Shown: piece by piece, positions 33,641 through 42,266 of the stretch
How the letters are laid out: each line of letters begins with the position of its first letter
Position numbering within the stretch: position 1 is the first letter of the stretch
From: Clostridia bacterium
GTDB taxonomy: Bacteria > Bacillota > Clostridia > Christensenellales > Aristaeellaceae
Direction: 5' to 3'
NCBI GenBank assembly: GCA_017433405.1
Contig: JAFRHH010000081.1
Location: 1-49,258 of the forward strand
Length of the DNA stretch: 49,258 nt
Position numbers and translations under genes: made by a program
The notes under the pieces: model-generated
Databases searched by the model: none
Seen by the model: only the letters and a program-made list of their open reading frames with translations
What the model was told of the DNA's origin: nothing

Positions 33641-34650
33641 TTGACCGTTCCTTCCCCGGCCACAGCGGCCGTTTTCGCTTCTTTACTGTCAAGATACCGG
33701 TTGATCGCCAGGGTCTGCACCATGCTCACCAGGTTCCCCGCCACCCAGTAAAGGGCGAAGGCGGAAGAGTAGCTGAAGCACAGCACGAGGGAAAAGATGG
33801 GGAAGAACCACATCATGAACTTGCCGGTGGAGGCCGCCGGATCCGATCCGGCAGCGCCGTTCTGATTCTGATTCTGGCCCGTCAGCTTCGTCATCGCGAT
33901 CTGGCTGACCGCGGACAGGATCGGCAGGATCATCAGGCCGTTATAGTCCCTGACGAAGTTCAGCTGGGTCACCAGCAGGTTGACGCTCATGCCCGGCGCC
34001 ACCGACAGGGCCTCGGCATAGGCGGCGTTGCCATTCTGCAGCGCCCCCTGGATGGCCGTGATGGTATTCCGGATCTGGTCGCCCGCGAAGCTGGCCTCCG
34101 TCAGGTTCAGCCCCTGCAGAAGCGCCGGCAGATGAGCCTGATCCAGGCCCTTGAACCAGGCCAGCCACTGATCCGCGCCGATCTGGTTCAGCGTCCCCAG
34201 ATCCGGATAGGCGGGGCTGAAGAGGCTGTCGGGCATCCACAGGTTCTTAATCCACAGCCAGCGCTCCAGGGTCGGCGCCTCCAGGTTCAGCAGCTGACCG
34301 ACCTGCACCAGCAGCTCCTGATTCGCCGCCGTCCGCATCGCGCCGAACACGGCGATCAGGATCGGCCAGGTCAGCAGCAGCGGCAGGCAGCTGGAGAGGG
34401 GGTTGATATGCTCCTTCCGATACAGCTCCGCCGTCTTCTGGTTCAGCTTTTCCTTGTCGTTGGCGTACTTCTTCTGCAGGGCGGCCATCTGCGGCTGGAG
34501 CTTCGCGGTTTTCCGCATGCTGACCCGGCTCTTGACATCCAGCGGCGTCAGCACCAGGCGGATCAGCACGGTAAAGACCACCATGGCCCAGCCGTAGCTG
34601 CCCACCCAGCTGTTGATCCATTGCAGGATTCCGAACAGGAAATCGTTCAT
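33637..34650 (-). CDS. yidC: Membrane protein insertase YidC
   Basis: A 337-residue YidC/Oxa1 insertase that places membrane proteins in the lipid bilayer alone or with SecYEG. TM1 carries the conserved Arg of the hydrophilic groove (R31 in VVFTVLIRLVLTPLD); the cytoplasmic hairpin has RKTAKLQPQMAALQKKYANDKEKLNQKTAELYRKE, and further TMs start at PLSSCLPLLLTWPILIAVF. There is no lipobox, unlike SpoIIIJ of Bacillus. A roughly 110-residue loop separates TM2 and TM3 and is larger than typical. Six nt separate its ATG from the yidD stop; its stop overlaps the jag start. Confidence 0.95.
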   Translation of the reverse strand: MNDFLFGILQWINSWVGSYGWAMVVFTVLIRLVLTPLDVKSRVSMRKTAKLQPQMAALQKKYANDKEKLNQKTAELYRKEHINPLSSCLPLLLTWPILIAVFGAMRTAANQELLVQVGQLLNLEAPTLERWLWIKNLWMPDSLFSPAYPDLGTLNQIGADQWLAWFKGLDQAHLPALLQGLNLTEASFAGDQIRNTITAIQGALQNGNAAYAEALSVAPGMSVNLLVTQLNFVRDYNGLMILPILSAVSQIAMTKLTGQNQNQNGAAGSDPAASTGKFMMWFFPIFSLVLCFSYSSAFALYWVAGNLVSMVQTLAINRYLDSKEAKTAAVAGEGTVK

Positions 34651-34656
34651 TCTGGG

Positions 34657-34899
34657 TTATTCCCTCCTTAAAGTTGTCGCGGGATCCTCCGGCACCGGAT
34701 CATAGCCGCCCCTGCTGAACGGATTGCAGCGCAAAACCCGCCAGGCCGCCATCCCCCCGCCCCGCAGCGCGCCGTACCGCTCTACCGCGGTCATGGCGTA
34801 TTCGCTGCAGCAGGGAATATAGCGGCAGGTGGGATGCTTTTTCCTGCGGCTCAGATTTTTCCGGTAAAAGCGGATCAGAGAAAGCAAAAGACGCTTCAT
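34657..34899 (-). CDS. yidD: Membrane protein insertion efficiency factor YidD
   Basis: An 80-residue member of the YidD family, small amphipathic proteins that aid membrane protein insertion. The conserved pattern is complete: [55 protein letters not shown] start it at ATG 34899, where the family begins; the frame is open upstream but runs through rnpA. The ATG overlaps the rnpA stop (ATGA). Order rnpA-yidD-yidC-jag is the canonical one. Confidence 0.95.
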   Translation of the reverse strand: MKRLLLSLIRFYRKNLSRRKKHPTCRYIPCCSEYAMTAVERYGALRGGGMAAWRVLRCNPFSRGGYDPVPEDPATTLRRE

Positions 34900-35255
34900 G
34901 GGGCGCTGCTCCCTTCCAGCCCTTCCGCGGACTTCACCGCATCCGCTTTTTTCAGCAGATAGCGCACGTCCTGCTTCAGGCTCCGAAAGTCGGCCTGAGC
35001 GGCTGACGGTCTGGCAACGATGACGTACAGGCCGGTTTTCACATCCCCCAACCAGGGCCGAAAGCATTCCCGCAGGCGCCGTTTGACCTTATTTCGGACC
35101 ACGGCCTTGCCTACTTTTTTGCTGACGGAAAACCCAACCCGGAGCTCCCTGCTGCGGGCGGAGAGCAGCACCAGATCGCGGCAGGCGACAGAATGCCCCT
35201 TGCGGTAGACATACTGAAACGCTCTGTTTTTTTGCAGCCGAAACCGTCTTTCCAT
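34896..35255 (-). CDS. rnpA: Ribonuclease P protein component
   Basis: A 119-residue protein subunit of RNase P, which trims tRNA 5' leaders. The diagnostic [22 protein letters not shown] motif is present. I start it at ATG 35255 ([20 protein letters not shown]), where the family homology begins; the frame is open further upstream to 35348 but that would enter the terminator hairpin at 35335-35367. The SD is poor (AAGGA directly abuts the ATG). It is separated from rpmH by a terminator, which may lower its expression relative to rpmH. Confidence 0.94.
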   Translation of the reverse strand: MERRFRLQKNRAFQYVYRKGHSVACRDLVLLSARSRELRVGFSVSKKVGKAVVRNKVKRRLRECFRPWLGDVKTGLYVIVARPSAAQADFRSLKQDVRYLLKKADAVKSAEGLEGSSAP

Positions 35256-35334
35256 TCCTTGATCTCTCTTCCGAACCGTCCGAAAACGGTTCCCCTCCGG
35301 ACCCCGGGAACGGCCCATCCGTTCCCTTATGAGG

Positions 35335-35367
35335 AAAAGCCCGCCCATACAGATCCAGGGCGGGCTT
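35335..35367 (-). terminator. Terminator between rpmH and rnpA
   Basis: Minus strand: AAGCCCGCCC (35367-35358) pairs with GGGCGGGCTT (35346-35337), 11-nt loop, followed by TTTTCC. Presumably partial, letting some transcripts continue to rnpA. Confidence 0.88.
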
Positions 35368-35396
35368 CATCCACAATCAAAAGGCATCCGCGGCAG

Positions 35397-35531
35397 TTAC
35401 ACCGTCAGTTCCTTCCGGCCACGGCGGCGGCGGGCCGCCAGCACCCGACGGCCGTTCTTGGTCGCCATCCGGGCGCGGAAACCGTGAACCTTGCTGCGCT
35501 GACGCTTTTTGGGCTGATACGTACGGAACAT
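35397..35531 (-). CDS. rpmH: Large ribosomal subunit protein bL34
   Basis: A 44-residue, highly basic ribosomal protein of the 50S subunit. The translation starts [18 protein letters not shown] and ends [11 protein letters not shown], matching bL34 over its full length. ATG 35531 has GAGGAG 8 nt upstream; TAA stop at 35397-35399. It has a consensus promoter at 35599-35627 and an 8-bp leader hairpin. It heads rpmH-rnpA-yidD-yidC-jag, usually next to dnaA/oriC, but here dnaA, DnaA boxes, mnmE and mnmG are not found. Confidence 0.97.
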   Translation of the reverse strand: MFRTYQPKKRQRSKVHGFRARMATKNGRRVLAARRRRGRKELTV

Positions 35532-35558
35532 GGTCAACACTCCTCGTCTTTTGGTCCT

Positions 35559-35579
35559 GACGGGGACAGCTTCCCCGTC
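35559..35579. repeat. Hairpin in the rpmH leader
   Basis: GACGGGGA (35559-35566) pairs perfectly with TCCCCGTC (35572-35579), 5-nt loop. It lies in the 5' untranslated region of rpmH, about 28 nt before the start codon. The GGGGACAG core resembles the other REP-like motifs of the window. Confidence 0.75.
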
Positions 35580-35598
35580 TGCTGCGAACAGCCTTTAC

Positions 35599-35627
35599 AG
35601 TATACAGAACCTTCAAAGGCTTGTCAA
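35599..35627 (-). promoter_or_regulatory. Promoter of rpmH
   Basis: Minus strand: TTGACA (35627-35622), 17-nt spacer, TATACT (35604-35599). One mismatch from the sigma-A consensus, as expected for a ribosomal protein gene. Confidence 0.92.
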
Positions 35628-35653
35628 GATTGATTTTTAAGATTTTTCGCCGG

Positions 35654-35926
35654 TCAGCTCGCGCCCCAATGATCCGGGACATCCGGGCAGGACATCCGCC
35701 GGCGGGCGGCGCGCAGCTCCACATAGCAGCCGCAGGCGGCACAGGTGCCCCGGTTCAGCTTTCCGCAGGCCCGGCACCTCGAAAGGCGCCGCTCCCGTTC
35801 CGCCTCCGCCGCCCGCTCCGACTCCGGCATCTGGGCAATCCGCTCCCGGATGATCTCCGAAAGCGCCCGCTCGTCGGGAAGCTCGGAAAGCAGGCAGCGG
35901 ATACAGGGCTTCCGCGCCTCCGTCAC
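35654..35926 (-). CDS. Small zinc-ribbon protein, DUF6171-like
   Basis: A 90-residue cysteine-rich protein. It starts with CIRC (C8, C11), has a charged helical middle ([20 protein letters not shown]) and a second zinc ribbon CRAC...[22 protein letters not shown]. This matches the small DUF6171 proteins of Clostridia, whose function is unknown. The start is GTG 35926; it overlaps the stop of the arabinofuranosidase gene (GTGA), so it is translated with it. The gene ends 27 nt before the rpmH -35 box. Confidence 0.8.
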   Translation of the reverse strand: MTEARKPCIRCLLSELPDERALSEIIRERIAQMPESERAAEAERERRLSRCRACGKLNRGTCAACGCYVELRAARRRMSCPDVPDHWGAS

Positions 35927-37386
35927 AGCCTGATTGCCGCCACGGCGCAGGGCGGCAGCACCGCCGTCAGCCGGCCGTCTTTGAGCGTAAAGTCCGTATA
36001 CGCCCGGACCGCCACCCGCTCCCGGCCGAAATCGTTGTAATCCGCCATCCGGCCGGAAAGAATCCGTCCCCGGGCGCCGGCGATTTCCTCGCCCCGGAGG
36101 GAAATCTCCACCTCCCGGGCCTTTTCCGGATCCAGGTTGCTGAGGGTCAGGGTGATCCTTCCGTCCTTCTCGCTGGCGCTGGCAGAAATCGCGTCCACCG
36201 CGTGCTTCTCCGTCCCGATCCGGTCCGACTGAACAAAGCAGTCCAGCTGGCGGGCATCCATGTGATCCTTATACAGATCGAAGACGTGATAGGTGGGTGT
36301 CAGCACCATCCTGTCCCCCTCCGTCAGGATGATCGCCTGGAGCACGTTCACCGTCTGGGCGATATTCGCCATAAAGACCCGGTCGCAGCAGCGGGCAAAG
36401 AGGTCGAAATGGATCGCCGCCACCAGGGCGTCCCGCATGGTGTTCTGCTGGTACAGGAAGCCGGGATTCGTGCCCTCCTCCACCTGGAACCAGGTTCCCC
36501 ATTCGTCCACCACCAGGCCGATCCGCTTCTCCGGATCGTACCGGTCCATGATGGCCGCATGGCCCCGGATGATCTTTTCCATGTTCGCCGCCAGCGCCAG
36601 GGTTTCAAAATAGTCCTCCCGGGAGAAGGTCAGGGCCTGATTCTTATGGCTCCAGCCGCCGGGAATCGTATAGTAATGCAGGCTCAGCCCGTCCATGCAG
36701 AAGGCCGCGTTCTTCATCAGGGTTTCCGTCCACTCCAGGTTCCCGTCGCTGGGGCCGCAGGCGATTTTGTACAGCCTGTGATCCCCGTACTGACGGCAGA
36801 AGCCCTGATACCGGCGGTAAACGTCCGCGTAGTACTCCGGCCGCATGTTGCCGCCGCAGCCCCAGCTTTCGTTCCCCACGCCCCAGAAGCGGACACCCCA
36901 GGGATCCTTCCGCCCGTTTTTCCAGCGTTCCCGAACCACGGTGGAATCCCCGTCGCTGTTGAGGTATTCCACCCATTCGCTCATCTCCTGCACCGTGCCG
37001 CTGCCCACGTTCCCGGTGATATAGGGCTCGCAGCCCACCTGGCGGCAGAGCTCGAGAAACTCATGGGTGCCGAAGGAATTATCCTCCACCACGCCGCCCC
37101 AGTTGGTATTGACCATGCGCCTGCGCGCCTCGAGGGGGCCGATGCCGTCCCGCCAGTGATACTCGTCCGCGAAGCAGCCGCCGGGCCAGCGGAGCACCGG
37201 AACCTTCAGGTTCCGCATGGCCTCCACCACGTCCCGCCGCATCCCGTTTACGTTCGGAATGGAGCTGTCCTTCCCCACGAAGATGCCCCCGTAGATGCAG
37301 CGGCCCAGATGCTCCGCGAAATGGCCGAAGATATACCTGGAAACCGTTCCCGCGGACCGGGCCCGGTCAATCGTGATGCCCGCCAT
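35923..37386 (-). CDS. abfA: Intracellular GH51 alpha-L-arabinofuranosidase
   Basis: A 487-residue retaining arabinofuranosidase of family GH51 that removes terminal arabinose from arabino-oligosaccharides. The acid/base is E173 ([11 protein letters not shown]) and the nucleophile E295 (VDEWGTWF). N-terminal [14 protein letters not shown] and [14 protein letters not shown] are family hallmarks; the C-terminal beta-sandwich begins near residue 375. No signal peptide, so it acts on imported oligosaccharides. The ATG at 37386 lies 20 nt inside rnc, and its stop overlaps the zinc-ribbon gene. With araD at 2773 it implies arabinose use, but neither is in a sugar operon. Confidence 0.95.
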   Translation of the reverse strand: MAGITIDRARSAGTVSRYIFGHFAEHLGRCIYGGIFVGKDSSIPNVNGMRRDVVEAMRNLKVPVLRWPGGCFADEYHWRDGIGPLEARRRMVNTNWGGVVEDNSFGTHEFLELCRQVGCEPYITGNVGSGTVQEMSEWVEYLNSDGDSTVVRERWKNGRKDPWGVRFWGVGNESWGCGGNMRPEYYADVYRRYQGFCRQYGDHRLYKIACGPSDGNLEWTETLMKNAAFCMDGLSLHYYTIPGGWSHKNQALTFSREDYFETLALAANMEKIIRGHAAIMDRYDPEKRIGLVVDEWGTWFQVEEGTNPGFLYQQNTMRDALVAAIHFDLFARCCDRVFMANIAQTVNVLQAIILTEGDRMVLTPTYHVFDLYKDHMDARQLDCFVQSDRIGTEKHAVDAISASASEKDGRITLTLSNLDPEKAREVEISLRGEEIAGARGRILSGRMADYNDFGRERVAVRAYTDFTLKDGRLTAVLPPCAVAAIRL

Positions 37387-38047
37387 GCTTCCTCTCTCCC
37401 TTCACGCTTCTGAGCGCGGCCAGCGCCGCCGCCTGCTCCGCCTGTTTCTTGGTCTTTCCCTCGCCCCGGCCCAGGGTTTTTCCGCCCCGGATCACCACCG
37501 CCTCGAACCAGGGCGCGTGATCCGGTCCCCGCTGGCCCAGGATCTCGTAGACGGGGGGATCCCCACCGTCCTTCTGCAGCTCCTCCTGCAGTTCGCCCTT
37601 TGCGTCCTGCAGGGGACGGGAGACCTCCTCCGGCTTCGGCCAGCATCGGGTCACCACGCCCCGGGCCGCCTCCATGCCGCCGTCGAGATACACCGCCGCC
37701 AGCACCGCCTCCATGGCGTCGCACAGGACGCTGGGCTTGGTCCGGCCGCCGGTCTGCTCCTCGCCCCGGTCCATGATCAGCGCCTCCCCCAGGCCCAGCT
37801 TTCCCGCCACCTGGCTCAGCGCCGCCTCGCAGACCAGCAGCGCCCGAAGATGCGTCAGTCCGCCTTCCCGATCCTCCGGATGCTCCCGGTACAGCTGATC
37901 GCTCATCAGGTACTGCAGCACCGCGTCCCCGAGAAATTCCAGCCGCTGGTTATCCTCCCGACCCATGGAAGGGTGCGTTAAAGCGCGGCGAAGCAGCGCT
38001 TCGTCGCGAAAGGTGTAGCCCAGGGCTTCCATCAGTTTTTTTCGCAT
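37367..38047 (-). CDS. rnc: Ribonuclease III
   Basis: A 226-residue double-strand-specific endoribonuclease that processes rRNA and structured mRNAs. The signature reads [13 protein letters not shown] with E37 and D41; the second metal pair is D110 and E113 ([17 protein letters not shown]). The C-terminal dsRBD ends in [16 protein letters not shown]. Start ATG 38047 with a weak SD; a second ATG at codon 6 is also possible. It follows acpP after 12 nt, the classical plsX-acpP-rnc order, and overlaps abfA by 20 nt. Confidence 0.96.
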   Translation of the reverse strand: MRKKLMEALGYTFRDEALLRRALTHPSMGREDNQRLEFLGDAVLQYLMSDQLYREHPEDREGGLTHLRALLVCEAALSQVAGKLGLGEALIMDRGEEQTGGRTKPSVLCDAMEAVLAAVYLDGGMEAARGVVTRCWPKPEEVSRPLQDAKGELQEELQKDGGDPPVYEILGQRGPDHAPWFEAVVIRGGKTLGRGEGKTKKQAEQAAALAALRSVKGERKHGGHHD

Positions 38048-38059
38048 GCGGCCTGCGCC

Positions 38060-38290
38060 TCAGCCCTTTACTCTGGCAATATAATCCGCCACGTCGCCGA
38101 CCGTCTTCATCTTCATGATCTGGTCATCCTCGACGGTGATGCCGAACTGATCCTCCAGATCCATGATCATCACCATGATGTTGGCGGAATCAGCCTTCAG
38201 ATCTTCGATCAGCCGGGTTTCCCGGGTGATGGTGGAAGCATCGGCCTTCAGCTGGGCGGCGATCATGTCGCGTACGGTTTCAAAATTCAT
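38060..38290 (-). CDS. acpP: Acyl carrier protein
   Basis: A 76-residue ACP that carries growing fatty acids on a phosphopantetheine arm. The attachment residue is S35 in ADSANIM; the usual DSLD is replaced by DSAN, a variant I believe occurs in other Clostridia. The four-helix pattern and acidic helix II (IMDLEDQFGITVEDD) are normal. Start ATG 38290 with AAGGAGG. It is preceded by a 136-bp gap (38291-38426) from plsX that holds two GCGCTGTCTCCCG-like direct repeats (about 38370 and 38396), with no gene seen, and is followed by rnc. Confidence 0.95.
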   Translation of the reverse strand: MNFETVRDMIAAQLKADASTITRETRLIEDLKADSANIMVMIMDLEDQFGITVEDDQIMKMKTVGDVADYIARVKG

Positions 38291-38426
38291 GGGGTTTCCT
38301 CCTTTTGCTTTGACATAAGCTGTTTCTCTATGATATGCCGGCTCTGTCGGCGATATCCCCTTTCCTGCGGCCCGGCTGACGCTGTCTCCCGACCTGCGCT
38401 GTCTCCCGGCCGCGCCCCTGACGCTG

Positions 38427-39455
38427 CTATTTTTCTGATCCGGCGCCTTTCTCCGCGGCCTCCGCGATCTTCCGGACGCCTTCCTCGATGATCTGAACCA
38501 CCCGGCCGTCGATCATCCTGACGCACTGGCTGATCGCGTTGCAGAAGGCATAATCATTGCTGGAGCCGTGGGCCTTCACCACGGCCCCCTGTACGCCCAG
38601 CAGCGGCGCTCCGCCCACCTCGTCGGGATCCAGGACCTTTTTCACCCGCCCGAAGGAGGGCCTGGCCAGCAGCCCCGCCACCTTTCCGCGGAAATCCGAC
38701 ATCAGCTCCTGCTTAATGACGCCCAGCAGCGCCTTGGCCAGCCCCTCGGTATATTTCAGGATCAGGTTGCCGCTGAAGCCGTCCGTCACGATGACGTCCG
38801 CCGCGTCCAGGGGAATATCCCGGGCCTCCACGTTGCCGACGAAGTCATAGGGAGCCTTTTCCATCAGCGGATAGGTCTCCTTGACCAGGGCGTTGCCCTT
38901 TTCCGCCTCGGCCCCGATGTTGGCCAGCCCGATCCGGGGCTTTTCCAGCCCCCAGACGCCCCGCATATAGGCGTCGCCCATGACGCCGAACTGGACCAGG
39001 TACTCCGGCTTGCAGTCCACGTTCGCGCCACAGTCGATCAGCAGGAAGCGGCCCCTGCCGTTGTTGATCACGGGGGCCAGCGCCGGCCGTTCCACCCCGG
39101 GAATCCGTCCCAGCCGGAACATGCCCCCCGCCAGGGTCGCCCCGGTGGAGCCGGCGGAAACAAAGCCGTCCGCCTCCCCGCTCCGGACCTTCAGCATGCC
39201 CTGAACCGTGGCGCTGTTGACCTTTTTCCGAACGCCCATGACCGGGCTTTCATGGTTGGTGATCACCTCCGGCGCCTCCTCCAGGGTCAGCCGGCTTTCC
39301 ACATCCTCGCTGCCCGAGAGAAAGGGGCGAACCTCCTCCAGGCGCCCCGCCAGGATGATCTCCAGATGGGGATACTGCCGGAGGGCCCGCAGGGCTCCCT
39401 TCACCGGCGCTTCCGGCGCGAAATCGCCGCCCATGGCGTCAACGTAGATCCTCAT
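38427..39455 (-). CDS. plsX: Phosphate acyltransferase PlsX
   Basis: A 342-residue enzyme that makes acyl-phosphate from acyl-ACP for phospholipid synthesis. It shows IYVDAMGGDFAPEAPVKGAL, then SAGSTGATLAGG, ALAPVINN, DCGANVDCKPEYLVQFG and VTDGFSGNLILKYTEG, the family's conserved blocks. I start it at ATG 39455 because AGGAGG (39468-39463) is 7 nt away; two earlier in-frame ATG codons are worse placed. It heads plsX-acpP-rnc; FapR, the usual regulator upstream, is absent. Confidence 0.95.
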   Translation of the reverse strand: MRIYVDAMGGDFAPEAPVKGALRALRQYPHLEIILAGRLEEVRPFLSGSEDVESRLTLEEAPEVITNHESPVMGVRKKVNSATVQGMLKVRSGEADGFVSAGSTGATLAGGMFRLGRIPGVERPALAPVINNGRGRFLLIDCGANVDCKPEYLVQFGVMGDAYMRGVWGLEKPRIGLANIGAEAEKGNALVKETYPLMEKAPYDFVGNVEARDIPLDAADVIVTDGFSGNLILKYTEGLAKALLGVIKQELMSDFRGKVAGLLARPSFGRVKKVLDPDEVGGAPLLGVQGAVVKAHGSSNDYAFCNAISQCVRMIDGRVVQIIEEGVRKIAEAAEKGAGSEK

Positions 39456-39484
39456 GAGCATTCCTCCTGTATTCATCTGCGTCC

Positions 39485-39532
39485 GCTGTTACCCGATCCT
39501 GCTTCAGCTTGCGCCTCGCACGATCGGACAGC
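39485..39532. repeat. Stem-bulge-stem hairpin downstream of proS (unit 1)
   Basis: Plus strand GCTGT (39485-39489) pairs with ACAGC (39528-39532); a TAC bulge on the left, then CCGATC (39493-39498) with GATCGG (39522-39527); the loop is 23 nt. CAGCTTGCGC occurs in the loop (39505) and again just after the hairpin (39529). Confidence 0.75.
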
Positions 39533-39542
39533 TTGCGCATGG

Positions 39543-39576
39543 GAGCCGTTACCCAAATCGGAGATTTGGACGGCTC
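39543..39576. repeat. Stem-bulge-stem hairpin downstream of proS (unit 2)
   Basis: GAGCCGT (39543-39549) pairs with ACGGCTC (39570-39576); TAC bulge on the left; CCAAATC (39553-39559) with GATTTGG (39563-39569); 3-nt loop. It lies 4 nt after the proS stop and could act as its terminator, though no T run follows. Confidence 0.8.
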
Positions 39577-39580
39577 CGCA

Positions 39581-41029
39581 TCAGTACGCCTTAGCGAAGT
39601 ACATGACCTTGTCCGCGGGTTTGCCGCAGCAGACGCAGCGGTCCGAGAAGCGGCGCTTCTCCTGGTCGAAGGGCATGTTCCGGGAGGAGGCGTTGTACTT
39701 TTCCTTGATCGCGTCCTCGCAGGCCCGGTCCCCGCACCACATGGCTTCGGCAAAACCCGTCTCCACGGCCTTTTCCAGCTCCTCCATGGAGCTGACCCGC
39801 ACCGTATGCGCGTCCCGGAAAGCCTTCGCCTGATCGAACAGGGACCGCTGAATCTCCTCCATCAGATCGCCCAGCCGATCCTCGAGCCCCTCCCGCGGCA
39901 GGGTAAACTTCTCCAGCGTATCCCGGCGGAACACGGTCACCACGCCGTTTTCCAGGTCCCTCGGGCCCACCTCCAGCCGGACCGGCACGCCCTTCAGCTC
40001 CCAGTCGTTGAACTTGAAGCCCGGGGACACGGTATCCCGATCGTCCAGCTTCACCCGGAAGCCGGCCTTCTTCAGCTTCGAAAACAGCTCCTCACAGGCC
40101 TCCATGACGCCGCCCTTATGAGCCGCGATGGGCAGGATCACCGCCTGAACCGGCGCCACCTTCGGCGGCAGCCGCAGCCCCCGCTCATCCCCGTGGGTCA
40201 TGATCAGGGCGCCGATCAGCCGGGTGCTGATCCCCCAGCTGGTTTCATTGACGTATTCCAGCTTGCCTTCCTTACTCTGATACCGGATATCGTAGGCCTC
40301 GGCGAAATTGGTGCCGAAGTTATGGGAGGTGCCCGCCTGGAGCGCCTTCCCGTCCTGCATCATGGCCTCCATGGAATAGGTGGAACGGGCGCCGGCAAAC
40401 TTTTCCTTTTCGCTCTTGCGCCCCACATAGACCGGGATCGCCAGCACGTCCTCCGCCACCTGGCGGTAGACCTCCAGCATCCGCAGGGTCTCCTCCTCCG
40501 CCTCCTCCGCGGTCGCGTGGATGGTATGGCCCTCCTGCCAGAGGAACTCGCTGGTGCGCAGGAATGGCCGGGTCGCCTTTTCCCAGCGCATGACGGAGCA
40601 CCACTGATTGTACATCATCGGCAGATCCCGCCAGGTCTGAACCCACTTGGAATACATGGCGCAGAAGATCGTTTCGCTGGTCGGCCGGATCGCCAGCCGC
40701 TCCTGCAGCTGCTCCTGACCTCCCTGGGTGACCCAGGCGACCTCCGGGGCGAAGCCTTCCACATGCTCCGCCTCCTTGAGCAGCAGGCTTTCGGGAATCA
40801 GCATCGGAAAATAGACGTTCTCCGCGCCGGTTTCCTTGAAACGGGCGTCCGCCTCCGCCTGAATCCGCTCCCAGATGGCGTAGCCGTAGGGCCGGATCAC
40901 CATGCAGCCCCGGACCGGCGCGTAGTCGCACAGCTCCGTCTGTTTGATCACGTCCGTATACCACTGGGAGAAGTCCTCGCTTCGGGGGGTGATATGGGTG
41001 ACAAATTCCTGTTTCTGATTCTTAGCCAT
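39581..41029 (-). CDS. proS: Prolyl-tRNA synthetase, archaeal/eukaryotic type
   Basis: A 482-residue class II synthetase that charges tRNA-Pro. The layout is the short ProS type without the bacterial editing insertion: SEDFSQWYTDVIKQTELCDYAPVRGCMVIRPYGYAIWERIQ at the start, motif 2 around RWEKATRPFLRTSEFLWQEGHT, GTSHNFGTNFAEAYDI, then the anticodon domain and the C-terminal zinc site (MWCGDRACE ... CVCCGKPA) ending in Tyr (FAKAY). Common in Clostridia. Start ATG 41029 with GGAGG; an ATTTCAATGAAAT palindrome lies just before this SD. Confidence 0.97.
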   Translation of the reverse strand: MAKNQKQEFVTHITPRSEDFSQWYTDVIKQTELCDYAPVRGCMVIRPYGYAIWERIQAEADARFKETGAENVYFPMLIPESLLLKEAEHVEGFAPEVAWVTQGGQEQLQERLAIRPTSETIFCAMYSKWVQTWRDLPMMYNQWCSVMRWEKATRPFLRTSEFLWQEGHTIHATAEEAEEETLRMLEVYRQVAEDVLAIPVYVGRKSEKEKFAGARSTYSMEAMMQDGKALQAGTSHNFGTNFAEAYDIRYQSKEGKLEYVNETSWGISTRLIGALIMTHGDERGLRLPPKVAPVQAVILPIAAHKGGVMEACEELFSKLKKAGFRVKLDDRDTVSPGFKFNDWELKGVPVRLEVGPRDLENGVVTVFRRDTLEKFTLPREGLEDRLGDLMEEIQRSLFDQAKAFRDAHTVRVSSMEELEKAVETGFAEAMWCGDRACEDAIKEKYNASSRNMPFDQEKRRFSDRCVCCGKPADKVMYFAKAY

Positions 41030-41063
41030 GGGTTTCCTCCAACGATTTCATTGAAATTGATTG

Positions 41064-42254
41064 CTATTTCTGGGGCAGCGTCAGGGAATACATCGCCTCT
41101 CCCGAGGCCAGCAGCATCCGCCCGTCCGAGGTGATCCCAAGGAAGGCGGTCATCATCGTCCCCTCCGGCACCGGAATCCGGTAGCCGAAAAACTTCTGGC
41201 TGTTGATATCCGCCCGGTAAATATAATCCCCGGCCACCGCGTAGATATTGCCCTGATACATACCGGCGCCGACGCAGGTCGTCGGCAGGGTATAGCGCTT
41301 GTCCCCGGTTCCTTCCAGTACCCGCAGCTCCGAAATCACCTGGGCGCTGGAGGTCTGCGAGGTGGGAGCCAGCAGCATCCGGGCGTTTCCCCGATCGGGG
41401 ATTTCCGCGTCGATCAGCTTCCAGCCGTAGACCAGCATCGTCGCGTTGGTGTCCTGAACGCATTTGTAATCATAGGTGTAAACCTGGCGGGTGGTAAAAA
41501 CCCGAAGGCGTCCGCTTTCATAGATCACCTTATAGGTCAGGGCTTCCCCCAGATTCACCTCGCCCGTGTTCATCTTGCCCACCTGGAAGGTGTTCAGGAC
41601 GGTATTGGGCGCCGTTCCGAACACGTCCAGCGCCAGGGTCCAGAGATACTGTCCCTGATCCCCGTAGAACCCGGTATCCAGGATCATTAGGCTGGAAAAG
41701 GCTTCCGCCTCCGCGTCCACCTGCGCCCCCCGCAGATCCTTGACCACCAGCTTCGGCTCCGTCTCCTCCCCCAGCACCACGGCCGCGTACCGCTCTCCGA
41801 CCCGGGCGAACTGAACCGTCGCCTCCATGCTCTCGTTATAGGTGGAGTTTCCGTCCTTATCCACCAGGTAGAGCTGGGTTCCGCTCCAGATCGCCAGATG
41901 GGTGGGCCCTACGGAAAATTCGACGCCCGTTCCCGCCGGGAAGCTCCAGCGGATCGTCCCGCCGCTGGACAGATGGTGAATGGAGGCCCCGTCGTAATAC
42001 AGGATTCCGTCCCGGAAGGGCGTCACATTCTGGTTGGACCAGCAGGGCAGGTTCACCAGGGTGATCTCCTTGCCCTTTCCGTAGTTTCCCAGAAAATGAA
42101 CCCCCAGGGCGACCGCCACCACCACCGCCACCAGGATCACCCAGCTGCGGATCTGCCGCCGCCGGTCCCGTTCCGGATTCGGCTGTTCCCGGGCGGCGTT
42201 CCGGCTTCGGGTCCGGTACAGCTGGTCGTTAATATTCTGGTTTCCCCTCGCCAT
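41064..42254 (-). CDS. Membrane-anchored propeller-like protein, DUF5711-like
   Basis: A 396-residue protein with a basic disordered N-terminus, one membrane helix (about 36-56; SWVILVAVVVAVALGVHFLG) and a large outer domain of repeating beta-strand patterns (for example GILYYDGASIHHLSSGGTIRWSF, THLAIWSGTQLYLVDKDG, YVWT-like QYLWTLALD), resembling a PQQ-type beta-propeller. It matches the uncharacterised DUF5711 type of clostridial proteins. It is probably a type II membrane protein with its propeller outside. ATG 42254 with AAGGAG. It follows the Mrp gene by 12 nt. Confidence 0.75.
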   Translation of the reverse strand: MARGNQNINDQLYRTRSRNAAREQPNPERDRRRQIRSWVILVAVVVAVALGVHFLGNYGKGKEITLVNLPCWSNQNVTPFRDGILYYDGASIHHLSSGGTIRWSFPAGTGVEFSVGPTHLAIWSGTQLYLVDKDGNSTYNESMEATVQFARVGERYAAVVLGEETEPKLVVKDLRGAQVDAEAEAFSSLMILDTGFYGDQGQYLWTLALDVFGTAPNTVLNTFQVGKMNTGEVNLGEALTYKVIYESGRLRVFTTRQVYTYDYKCVQDTNATMLVYGWKLIDAEIPDRGNARMLLAPTSQTSSAQVISELRVLEGTGDKRYTLPTTCVGAGMYQGNIYAVAGDYIYRADINSQKFFGYRIPVPEGTMMTAFLGITSDGRMLLASGEAMYSLTLPQK

Positions 42255-42266
42255 CTCCCGGCTCCT

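Noticed and set aside
35256-35348. N-terminal extension of RnpA
   Set aside because: The extra 31 residues are not conserved in the family and would overlap the terminator at 35335-35367.
35532-35653. Possible origin of replication next to rpmH
   Set aside because: No DnaA-box cluster (TTATCCACA-like) and no dnaA gene; the AT-rich stretch is the rpmH promoter.
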